From positions 3,596,001 to 3,660,000 of the forward strand of contig NBBA01000001.1 in assembly GCA_002794785.1 (NCBI GenBank): 64,000 bases of DNA, given 5' to 3'. A program made the translations under genes and the position numbers. Within the stretch, counting starts at the first letter, position 1; every line of letters begins with the position of its first letter. The notes under the pieces are model-generated. The model ran no database searches, had not been told where the DNA came from, and saw only the letters and a program-made list of their open reading frames with translations. This DNA is from Coniferiporia sulphurascens (taxonomy: Eukaryota; Basidiomycota; Agaricomycetes; Hymenochaetales; Hymenochaetaceae). Positions 44,780 through 54,373 of this stretch are shown one piece after another.

Positions 44780-45504
44780 ATGCCGCCACGATATCCCGCA
44801 TCGCTAGCTCCCGATGCCACACCACCCGGAATGACAAGAGCACAAAAATCGCGTGCCAGAAGGGAACCGTCAGGGGCATTCCAACTCTTCCAGGCTCCGC
44901 AGATCCAGCAATTCAAAGAGGCATTCTCGCTTATAGACCAGGACGGAGACGGAATCGTAAGCGAAAAGGACCTAAAGGCTGTTTTCTCAAATTTAGGTAC
45001 ATCGTTCAGCGTGAGGGTTTACGGATACCATTGACGGTGTACATGTGCTTTGCAGGCATGACACCTACGCCCAATATGATGGACAGTTTGCTTAGTGCTC
45101 GCCCTGGAAATCACTTCAAGGCCCCGTCCATGCTAGACGAAGGCGACACTATGCCGGATAGAGGCGTAAACTTCCCTATGTTCCTAACGATGATGGGTGA
45201 ACGCCTGTTCGAGTTCGATAGCGAGGCAGAACTCGTCGAGGCATTCGAATGCTTTGACGAGAACGACACTGGAACGGTGAAAGTAGATGAAGTGCGCAAG
45301 TGGCTCGGTGAGATGGGCGACCGTATGGGCGAAGAGGAGGTACGCTATTGTCATTCTCCATTAATCGCACATCACTTATCTGCCTTACAGATTGACCGTC
45401 TGCTGAAGGGGTCATTCACTGATCGGCAAGGAAACTTTAAATATCGGGAGTGGGTGAAAGTCGTACGCGTTAATGAAGAGATTGAAGAAGGCGATGTGCG
45501 ATGA
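44780..45504 (+). CDS. Myosin regulatory light chain (EF-hand)
   Basis: This light chain binds the IQ motif of myosin II and supports the contractile ring. Exons 44780-44996, 45056-45339 and 45391-45504 give 204 residues. The first EF-hand is canonical (DQDGDGIVSEKD), the others degenerate. The N-terminus contains RARREPSGAFQLF, which aligns with the phosphorylation site of animal RLCs (RARRATS-NVF type), the Ser being the likely kinase target. Compared with animal RLC there is an N-terminal extension and a longer linker (NHFKAPSMLDEGDTMPDRGV) after the first EF-hand. Confidence 0.93.
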
Positions 45505-45895
45505 ATGTAGTTCACCATCATCTTTTCTGCTGATCCTCGATATTGTTTTGTATATTCAACATGTGTCCTTGTAGCCCCTATTTGTACAAGAAAGTCCGTC
45601 TGTAATTTTTGCAAACACTGATCTTACTTTGCCGTGAATCATGCATGAAAGTGCACGCATATGTTCTTCTACAAATTATCCTTGAGTGCGTTAATTGAAT
45701 TTGAAGGCAGACTCGGCGGCTGTACTTGTATGTGGCGTGCCCGCACGTGATAACGCGAGACCCAAGCAAACGACAACAGCGCGTAGCGCGTTATAGGACT
45801 TTCTCACGGCTGATGTTGAAGGATCGACGAGCTACTCTCCATGGCCCGGAGTTCGACCACCACCCAACACCCAGCCCCGCTAGCAGGCGTCATCG
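45505..45895. other. Intergenic region upstream of the sirtuin gene
   Basis: These 391 bases hold the light-chain 3' end and the sirtuin promoter. An upstream ATG at 45842 opens another frame (MARSSTTTQHPAPLAG) that overlaps the chosen start; it could be an upstream ORF. Confidence 0.45.
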
Positions 45896-47640
45896 ATGGC
45901 GAAGACTCTTTCCCTCGCAGGTTCATCTTCGGACCCTACGACGAGGCGTACGCTCTCTTATTTGTCTCTCGGCGTTGCTAAAAGCAAAAAAATCATTGTG
46001 GTGACGGGGGCAGGTATTTCTTGCTCTTGTGGCATTCCTGTTTGTACCACAAAATGTCTCCCTTCTTATCGCTGGAAATAAGCTTATTTTTCCTGTTGGA
46101 ATATGCTAGGACTTTCGCTCGTCCGATGGGCTGTACAACCTGGTGAAGCAGCAGTACCCCGACGTCGTCCTTAAAGGCCGGGATCTCTTCGATGCCTCTC
46201 TTTTCCGCGACCCAACATCAACATCAGTCTTTTACACCTTCATTTCCAAGTTGAAGCAGTCTATAGACGGTGTGGCACCGTCTCCGACGCACCAATTTAT
46301 CAGGACGCTTGACATGAAGGGCAAGCTTTTGCGATCTTATACTCAGAACATCGATGGACTGGAAGAGAGAGCAGGGCTTCTAAGCAGTGCGAGCGAGGAA
46401 GCTAAAAGTAGCGGCAAAGGAAAAGCAAAAATCAGGCTACGTGATGTAAAGAATGTGCAGCTTCACGGTGACATCCGGCGCGTTCGCTGCACGTTTTGCT
46501 CTGCGGATTATCCTTTTACGGAAGAACACGGCAGTTCTTTCGTCGATGGCATTGCACCGAGCTGTCCCGACTGCATCCTGCGCTGTGAGCATACGCTTAT
46601 TTATTTTTCTTTGGACGGATCGAGTTGCTAATACTCTCACAATAATTAGCGGAAGCACGTGTTGCTCGTTCGGCCCGTGCTCTGAGAATTGGAAACCTCC
46701 GTCCCGCCATCGTCCTCTACGACGAGCCACACCCGCTTGGAGATGAAATTGGGAGCATTCAATCCGTTGATCTCTCTCGCAAGCCTGAACTCTTAATAAT
46801 CATGGGAACTTCCCTCAAAGTGCATGGTCTCAAGAGACTAGTCAAAGAGTTTGCCAAAGCCGTGCATGCTACTGCTCCTACTTCGGTTTTCTGCTCTATG
46901 GGCTCTCCAAAAGCCACGTCCTCCAAGAACGTGATGAAAGGCAAAGTCATATTTGCGAACAAGACACCTCCCTCAAGCGAGTGGGACGGCATTATCGATT
47001 ATCATGTTGAGGGAGAAACAGATACATGGGTCGAGCGTGTCCTTGAGGATTGGAAGAGAATGCGTCCTGCAGACTGGGAAGTACAGACTACCCTCAACGA
47101 CTCGAAGGACGATTTCAAAGTGGTTAAGAGTAACACTATTGCGAAGGTTATTAAGACAACTAAAGGTCCATGTGCTCCAGCTTTTTGTTCCATTCCACTC
47201 CCTAACGTTACCGTAACAATTTAGGAGGAAAGAAAAGTCGACGCATCGACGCCGGCGAAGAGAACATTCCACCAATCTCCCCATCAACTTTGCTCCAGGA
47301 GTCTCAGTCGGCAGTCAAAAACCTTGCCTGTACTTCGTCACCTTCGTCGCCAAGTAAACGGCGTCAAGGGGCGTCGCACTATTCAAATCTAGAGTGTAGC
47401 CCATCGAAAAAGAAGCATACAATCGATGCACACGATCATGATGTTGTGCCCAGCGAGGAGCGCGGCATGCTATTTGGCACGAGTCGAACCGTTAACCGAA
47501 GTGTCGTGACCGTAGAGATCGATTCTAGAAACATGACACGGGCGAAGCGAAAATTCAAGAGACAGCAGAGCCAATCAAGTTTGGCTGGACTCGAGGACGG
47601 GTTAGGGGAGACGACACTCCTTGACTCTGTCTTTGTTTGA
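45896..47640 (+). CDS. HST3: NAD-dependent histone deacetylase, Hst3/Hst4-type sirtuin
   Basis: Hst3/Hst4 remove acetyl from histone H3 K56 after S phase. Exons 45896-46039, 46110-46584, 46650-47165 and 47225-47640 give 516 residues. NAD site: VVTGAGISCSCGIPDFRSSD; YTQNIDGLEERAG; catalytic His in VQLHGDIRR. Zinc ligands: CTFC and, 30 residues on, CPDC. Then VLYDEPHPLGDEIGSIQSVD and LLIIMGTSLKVHGLKRLVKE. The interval after TQNIDGLEERAG has a Ser/Lys-rich insertion. The C-terminal 180 residues are disordered and basic (SKRRQGASHYS; RAKRKFKRQQSQSS), probably nuclear localisation. The start at 45896 is in good context; an upstream alternative is possible. Confidence 0.94.
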
Positions 47641-47844
47641 TTTTGCGATTCCTTTGTTCAGTTCAATGTTTCCTTTCGCTTTTCAATTTGTACAACGCTA
47701 TGTGTCACGTGCCTACTATCTCTGTTGCAATTTCTCAATCAAGGGCATATATACAGGCGTGACGTTGCGAGCTTCACTTTGAGTGCTAGTGCCTCACCAG
47801 GCTGTTAAGTCCGTTCTGTCGACATCCCTCCCGTCAGGAAAAAC

Positions 47845-48362
47845 ATGGCTCAACCCGACCAGACTACGGTCACGCCCGGACCTTCGTGGTCTATAGGCCT
47901 GCCCGAGCCACTCAGTTCGCCCAGCAGCATATCGGCAGAGGAAGTCGCGAGTTTCATAAAGACTGGGTCAAAGATGCCTGGCGAAGACTACATAGTAGTC
48001 GACGTTAGGAGGACAGACTTTGAGGTTCATTTTCAGACCAATACCAAGAAATGAACCTCAGTTTCTGATAAGCTTCCGATTGACAGAACTATGCTATCCC
48101 TGGGGCGCTCAATCTTCCCGCACACTCTTTCTATGCCACACGCTCAGGCGCAGTATCTGTGCTCTCAAGAATTTCACTCGTAATCTTCCATTGCCAATCG
48201 TGTGGGTCGGCAAAATCGCGCGGCCAGAAGGTGGCGGCGTACTATCAAGACGCGATCGATGAGAAAGGCATCCGGACGAGCAGAGCGCTCTACCTTGAAG
48301 GGGGGATAAAAGGATGGGTTGAGAAATACAAAGATGATGAAGAGCTGGTGGTGAAGTTGTAA
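47845..48362 (+). CDS. CDC25/rhodanese-like phosphatase or arsenate reductase (Ych1/Acr2 type)
   Basis: Exons 47845-48024 and 48087-48362 with a 62-base intron give 151 residues, the size of the single-domain fungal rhodanese phosphatases. The strand DYIVVDVRRTDFE and NYAIPGALNLPAHSF precede the active-site loop VIFHCQSCGSAKSRGQKVAA. Here the Cys of the C-x5-R loop is the second Cys (C-GSAKS-R), with another Cys three residues earlier; relatives usually have one Cys in this loop region. The end LYLEGGIKGWVEKYKDDEEL is typical. Substrate (phosphate ester or arsenate) cannot be told from sequence. Confidence 0.88.
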
Positions 48363-48447
48363 AACTAGCGCGGAAGAAGGGCGCATGTATTAGTATTTTA
48401 AAAGACTGACATAAGCGGACGTCCATAGATCCAGTTATAAAAGAGAG

Positions 48448-49123
48448 CTAGGAGGTTACTTGCTCGAGCCATCCCTCAACAGCCCGGCCAACCTCACTTA
48501 GGCCATTGACCCAGAGGCTGTACCAGCTAAGAGCAAAGGCTACGCCATACAGGCAGCCAACGGCACATTGTTGCCATGTATGGTGTCCTAACCACATTCT
48601 TGAATGGACAATTGCCACAGCCCATGGAACGACGATAACCGGTGGTACGAGTCTTGTCCATATGTTTTGCGGTAGTGACAGGTGGACGGGGAGGTATGCA
48701 CACGCCAAGGGTATGTACACGGCGAAATGAGTGATGGTGGCGGAATGTGTGCTGGGCATGCTGCGACCGCGAAAGAAATACGAAAAATAGTACCACCAGA
48801 GCGAGGAAGATCTCTACTCACCCATACGTCTTCTTCTTAGAAACGGGATGCACTGGGCGCGGCTGACGAATGATATGCTTGACCACTTTCACGGAAAGAG
48901 AACACGCTACGGCGCCTGCCGCAAAGTGTGCGACGCCCGCCGAGCGGGTGTATAATACAAAGCATGCTGTCATGCCCGTGACGATGCGGTTTGTCTTTTT
49001 TTAATAAATTGTTGTAAGTATTAGTTAGACAAAAGCAAACATATCAAATACAGTGACAAGACGCACCTTTTCCAACAACCATTTCCTCAGGATGCTGCCC
49101 GGAACTGCGCCCTTTTCAGTCAT
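48448..49123 (-). CDS. CWH8: Dolichyldiphosphatase (PAP2 family)
   Basis: This ER membrane enzyme recycles dolichyl pyrophosphate released by N-glycosylation. Exons 49123-49067, 48994-48822 and 48760-48448 give 180 residues. PAP2 motif 1 is KHIIRQPRP (K-x6-RP), motif 2 PSTHSA, motif 3 SRMWLGHHTWQQ (S-R-x5-H). The last position is Gln rather than Asp, as in the dolichyldiphosphatase branch. Four hydrophobic segments are visible, e.g. AGAVACSLSVKVV and ITHFAVYIPLACAYLPVHL. It is short compared with mammalian DOLPP1 because the N-terminal segment is reduced. It diverges from the PLC-like gene over 241 bases. Confidence 0.92.
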
Positions 49124-49364
49124 TGGCGGTTAGTACAAAGAATGAGGACGGCAGGCCTGGGGGACGGGATCAGCACGGGTGCTGCGCATAGCTGTTTGGA
49201 CACAGCCACGTCTTCAGTTTCCAAGCCTGAGCCCGGACTACAATAATCCCTCCCCTCCTTCCCTCTCCACGTCTACCACTCCTTTCCTCTCTCTCGCCTC
49301 TTCTTGGATATCTCATCGATCCCTTCGTCAATTCGTATTCCGGAAACACTAATATCCGCATTCG

Positions 49365-50865
49365 GTGATGCACGTCTCTCTCGCGCAGGTCGCGCTCTCC
49401 CTTCTCGCAGCCCTCTCTGCCGCCCCGTCCTCTTCGGCTGCCTTTTTGAACAGACGCGCCACGACGTGCAATGGCCATGCCGAGGTATTCCTTTGTTACA
49501 TTATGTGTGGCCAGAGTTTCATACGGAATCTGTCCAGCTATGTGACAGGAGCTATGGAAATGTTTCCTTTGTTGGCGCCCACGACTCATACGCAGTTGGC
49601 ACAAACAACCGTGAGCGATTGGGCACCTCTTCCCTAGTTATCAAGCGAGTCCTTACCTTCCGTTTCTTCAGTGGCAACTAATCAAGACTATGATGGTAAT
49701 TTGCTTCTGTTGCTTATAAAAAGGCTTCTGAGATTGTATCGCTGAATCGTCTTATTTTAGTGACCCAGCAGTTGAATGATGGTGTTCGTATGCTGCAGAT
49801 GCAAGCACATCTATCAAACAACGTGATCCATCTTTGCCACACCAGCTGCCTTCTGTACGATGGTGGGACACTTGAGAGTTACCTTGATAACGGTACGCAG
49901 ACATCTCATCTTCAGATGCAGCCTCGGCTTAACTGATATAATTTCGATAGTCAAGAGCTGGATGGGCAACAACACCAATGATAGTGGGTTGATATATAAT
50001 CCTCCTTTTTACCAACCCGTTAACAATTTGCGGACCTGCAGTTGTTACGCTCTTGATAGTTAACTCCGATGGGGCCACACCAGCCGCCTTCGATTCTGTG
50101 TTTCAGTCTGCAGGACTGAACACCCTTTCCTACGCCCCTGCATCGTCGTCGATAGCGTTCACCGATTGGCCTACGCTAGGGAGCATGATCGACAACGGAA
50201 CACGCCTAGTCACTTTCCTTGACACTGGGGCTGACTTCACTTCTGTTCCTTACATTATTGACGGTGAGCCTAGCGCGTACGTCGCAAAGCACACCTACTC
50301 AACTAGTCCACTAGAATTCACAAATATGTGGGAAACCGCTTTTGATGTTACTGACACTACCTTCAATTGTGAGGTAAACCGGACGAAGGGCGATTCGTCA
50401 ACACAGCTCTACACTATCAATCATTTTCTTGATGAAAATGTCTCTATCCTCGGTACAACTTCACCTACACCAGACAAGGATGCGCTGAACCAGACAAACG
50501 CCGTGAGCGGTACCGGGTCTCTGGGACTGCAAGCCTCACAGTGCGGTACCGAATATGGGCGATCCCCCAACTTTATGCTCGTCGACGTCAGTCCCCTTGT
50601 CAATTACTTATAGCGTGACTAATTTCGATTGTGTTCCCGATAGTTCTACGAATATGGTGGTGGATCTGTCTTTGAGGTTGCGGCTACCTTGAATGGGGTG
50701 ACCTACTCGCCCACATCGCCGATTGCCACTCCTATTCTTGGAACCTCCAGCAGCTCGACATCAAGCACTAGCGCGGCGTTCACGCTTACCATCCCACGAG
50801 GGCTATGGGCTGGTGTACTGACAGTGGCTGCGGGGACGGCGCTGGGCGCGTGGAGTGTTCTCTAA
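49365..50865 (+). CDS. Secreted PLC-like phosphodiesterase, probably GPI-anchored
   Basis: Exons 49365-49484, 49538-49610, 49672-49695, 49761-49892, 49951-49983, 50042-50586 and 50644-50865 give 382 residues. A signal peptide (VSLAQVALSLLAALSAAPSS) starts the protein. The X-domain fold is shown by YGNVSFVGAHDSYAVGTNN (first catalytic His), QLNDGVRMLQMQAHL and IHLCHTSCLLYDGG (second His). Many N-glycosylation sites (NNTN, NGT, NVS, NRT, NQT) fit secretion. The C-terminus is a Ser/Thr-rich stretch followed by LWAGVLTVAAGTALGAWSVL, a GPI-attachment signal. No calcium-dependent Y domain is present. Substrate unknown; probably cell-wall or membrane glycolipid turnover. Confidence 0.92.
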
Positions 50866-51188
50866 ATAATGCATAAAACCCCGATCTGCCCGGATGATCC
50901 TGTCGTTACGATGCGATTAGATTCTGATAATTGCGATGGACTTTTGTATTTAAATATGGACTATGAAAGGAAGGCCCCAGCTTTAGTTTCCGATCCGAGT
51001 CGTCCAATGCCTCATGGCTAGCAAGCTCTAAATAGTTACGGCACAGCCATCGCATATCCGGAAGCGGTAAATGATCTTCACGGCCGGTAGTGACTCTGTA
51101 TTTGGCTCACAAAGGGCGAGTGCTCAGCTCTTGCCCATCTACCACCGCAGCAGAGGTTTCTTTCTCTTCACCGCCCGTCCGCTCGCCG
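50866..51188. other. Intergenic region upstream of the zinc-binding protein gene
   Basis: These 323 bases contain the PLC-like 3' end (AT-rich 50920-50965) and the promoter of the next gene. No other feature is seen. Confidence 0.45.
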
Positions 51189-53137
51189 ATGAGCTACCAG
51201 CACTTCGAGCTGGACGGCCTCGGTGTCCACGGTCGCGGACAGGCTCAGTCACTGTGCGACCCTGAATCTCCCGTCCACAGCGCTGACGCGCCCAATCTTG
51301 CGGGACCCCCTATTTCAGCTGTGCATGACCAAGCCGCTGCGCCATCCTCGCCCGCTGCCTCACAGTACAATAGAGCCCCTGCGAATGAGAACTTCTTTGC
51401 GCAGCAGCCAGCATTCCAAGTACAGCTCTCTCCGGCGCAGCTGCAGCAATTTCAAGAGCGTTCGCCGTATGGCTCGGGCGATTCCGACGACGGGTACACG
51501 CTCGTCTTTGCTACGATGGAGGACTTTCAGGCATGGCGTTCTAATGAGGAGGAAGATAACATGGTCGAGTTTATTAAAGGGGATACGCATGGATCGAAGG
51601 CTGTCCCTCCGCGCTTCAAAGATCACGTCAAGCTCGTCTGTGCGCGGCACTGTAAGAGTGGGAGGAGAAAATACGTAAGGAAATGCCCCGAGAGAAATCG
51701 GAAAGTTCCAAGTCGTAAGGTTCAAACTATCTCTCCCCTCCGACGTTATGGAGTTTGACTATCCTTAGATCGAGGGGGAAGGCTGTCCTGCGTCCATTAG
51801 CTACAAGACATACTATGGGACAACGGTAGTACGCGCCATGTGTGCGTATTGTTCCTACTTTGTACCGTGATATTACTCACCTTCCTTTTAGATATAAGCC
51901 AGCACTCCCATCCCACGGGTTTGGAGAATCTCCCTTTCACACGACGCGGTCGTAAACTCGCGGAGCAAGAGCGCAAACGGCAGCAGCAGGACGGATTTTG
52001 CCGTGCTAATCCTGTGCTGAATGGCACAGCCTCTGCTGCGGCACGAATAGCCCCTACTTCCAGAGGAGCGGGCGCAGTCGGTGCACGTCATCCCCCTCAA
52101 TCTGAGCATCCCCTATGGCCAGTCTAGAACCGCCCTCTCCGGTGAAAGCGAGTCACATCGATATTCACACGAGCTTACAAGGACAAGCTACTTTTGACCA
52201 AGGCTCTTTACAGTCACCACAGGCAAATGTGGCTTACCAGGAGTATCACGCGCAGACTTCTTCCGCTTCTACAATGGATTGTTACGATACATCTTCGAAC
52301 GAGTATGGTAATTACCGTCTGATGGAACCCTCAACCCCTCGGAATGTTCCTACACAACCGTCTACAACCACACCCGCGCAATCCTTTAAAGTTTCCTCTA
52401 ATACCCCGGACCTTATCATACCACAAACTGAACAAAGTTGCATGAGTCCACCAATGCAGACAAACGATTATCAAATACGGCAGAAGCAGTTCCTCCCGAC
52501 TCCGACTACGCCCTCGCCACGACACCAGGCGTTCATAGTGCCTTCCGAAGCCTCTTCATTCTCTGTCTCTACGCACTGCTTGCCTTCGCCTTCATATTCC
52601 CAGCCTCATTTCAGCCCAACTTATGAACACATGACGCACACATATCCTCAAACTCCGATTGCTCAGTCCTTCGAAGCTCCGCAGCAATCTCCACTCTCTC
52701 CGCATACCCCCAACAACTCTGTTATACCCATAGCCCACGCCCAATTCCGTTCGGACCCTCAACCCTATATGATGCAGTCAGGGACTCTCGACGACTATAG
52801 ATGGGATCGTCTGGAGTTGCTTTTTCAAGAAATCCGCCTATATGCGCGTTCATATACTTTTCCCAAGACGTTTGTTGCCGCCCTCGAGTCGGTACTCATG
52901 CGACTTCGTATGGAAGTTCCAAATGACTACAGTCAGCTTGGGGAATTGACCGACCAAGTTGAGCAAGGAGTGCCTCAGCGGCGGCTCTCAGCCGCCCGGA
53001 CTCAAGTCATACGGCCGTCTCCCGTGGGAGAGGCGCAAGACATGTGTGGCTACGTCCCGCTAAACACCCATATGGGTGTATCGGGCATGTCAAGGGATGC
53101 GTACGTCACCACAAATGACACACATACAGTCAATTGA
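51189..53137 (+). CDS. FAR1/WRKY-GCM1-like zinc-binding protein; two possible C-termini
   Basis: Exon 1 is 51189-51719 and exon 2 51769-51841. Around them FATMEDFQAWRSNEEEDNMV, VKLVCARHCKSGRRKYVRKC, EGEGCPASISYKTYYGTTVV and QHSHPTGLENLPFTR form a Cys...Cys...His-x-His module like that of FAR1, WRKY-GCM1 and mutator-type transposase DNA-binding domains, so it may be a DNA-binding protein of transposon origin. Reading exon 3 as 51892-52127 ends after 279 residues. Splicing GTAAAC at 51952 to the AG at 52105-52106 instead keeps the frame into the long open frame ending at 53137 and gives 564 residues, with a Gln/Ser/Pro-rich, activation-type C-terminus. That frame also has its own ATG at 52115. 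I favour one gene with alternative splicing; two genes are possible. Confidence 0.72.
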
Positions 53138-54373
53138 GTTGCGAGCATCCTATTCTTTTCTCAATTTCTTTCGTACCTCCTTTTTTATTAACTCTGTTCC
53201 GAGTTCTGGGAAGCACAAACGACTGTATCATATATGCTCCGTCTTTTTCTCTTCTTCAGGGTATAGCTGGTTACCCCGCTTGGTATACCGACCGGCAACC
53301 ACAACTCATGGATTCTATACCAGAACCGGTCCCCCTGGATGTTTTGGACTTTGTATATCGTATGATGTTCCGAGCTGTAGCCCGAATGCCCCCTCTCTGT
53401 TACACCCCACTCTGGCTGTTCCGGTATTGTAAATTGTCTTTGAAACGTATGTTATCTCAGATTAGTTACCGAGTGTACCTTTTTTTGTATTTGATTCCGG
53501 ACTGTAACCGGCTATACAAATATGACCAATTGAATTGAACATAACGGACGCCAAGACAATCAGGTACGGATTAATATGTTTTACCATATTTGGACAACCT
53601 CTGGACCAACTGGGACTAGCGACTACTAATGTCTGGATTTAGAGGACTTATCAAACCTGTAATCAGCTCGTCCTAGTTTGCAGATTTATTCTGACCAACT
53701 AAGAATGTTTAGATCCTGTATCATTCAACCTGACCTGATCTGGAGAGTTGACTCTATATACCTATTGAAATGGCTGCACACTCTAAGTATCACCCTTATC
53801 ATTGCATCGCATCGTAGTCAAATCCCCCGTTTAGTACCAGTACTAGTACTGGTACGAGATTTTTGCGAATCTGGCGAAGGCAAGGCCAATATAGAATTTT
53901 TTAATAATAACTTCTAGCTAGTATTATACCGTACAAAAATTGGAGCAATAATTACTTCTGCTTGATATCATACATCTACGCGGCATTTTTAGAATCGAGA
54001 GGGGACGCGAACAATGAAATTAAATTACAACGGTGAGGACATATAAGCGGGCAGATGAATGGGTTTTCAATTTATGCAAAGGAACAGAAAGAAACGAGAA
54101 ACGACCGGTCTGGATAGTGCTACACGTGTGCTGTCGATATAGGTGACGAATGAAGAAATGGGCGGGAAGTCCCTTGCCAGTGATTTTGCGGTATTCTTCG
54201 TACAAAAAGGTAAAGGGAAGGTCCAAAAAGGGTAAAGAAGGAAAATGCAATAAAGGAAACATAAACACGGAAACGCTCAGAAAATGAAAAAAATGACGGA
54301 AGTCAGGGAAAGAAAAATGATTGTTTTCCGGTTTCTTTAATATATGGGACTGTGTTGCTGCTTCCGGTTATAT
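53138..54373. other. Convergent 1.2 kb AT-rich intergenic region
   Basis: Open frames here (53134-53538, 53678-53917 plus; 54020-54268 minus) look unconstrained. The region has T-rich 3' UTR-like sequence and the 22-base palindrome at 53834-53855. No gene or transposon is recognised. Confidence 0.5.
53834..53855. repeat. Perfect 22-base palindrome
   Basis: The half site GTACCAGTACT is followed immediately by its exact reverse complement, with no spacer. The symmetry stops at the next base on each side. Confidence 0.85.

Noticed and set aside
53134..53538. 134-codon plus-strand frame after the zinc-binding gene
   Set aside because: No recognisable motif; overlaps the stop of the upstream gene and lies in T-rich 3' sequence.
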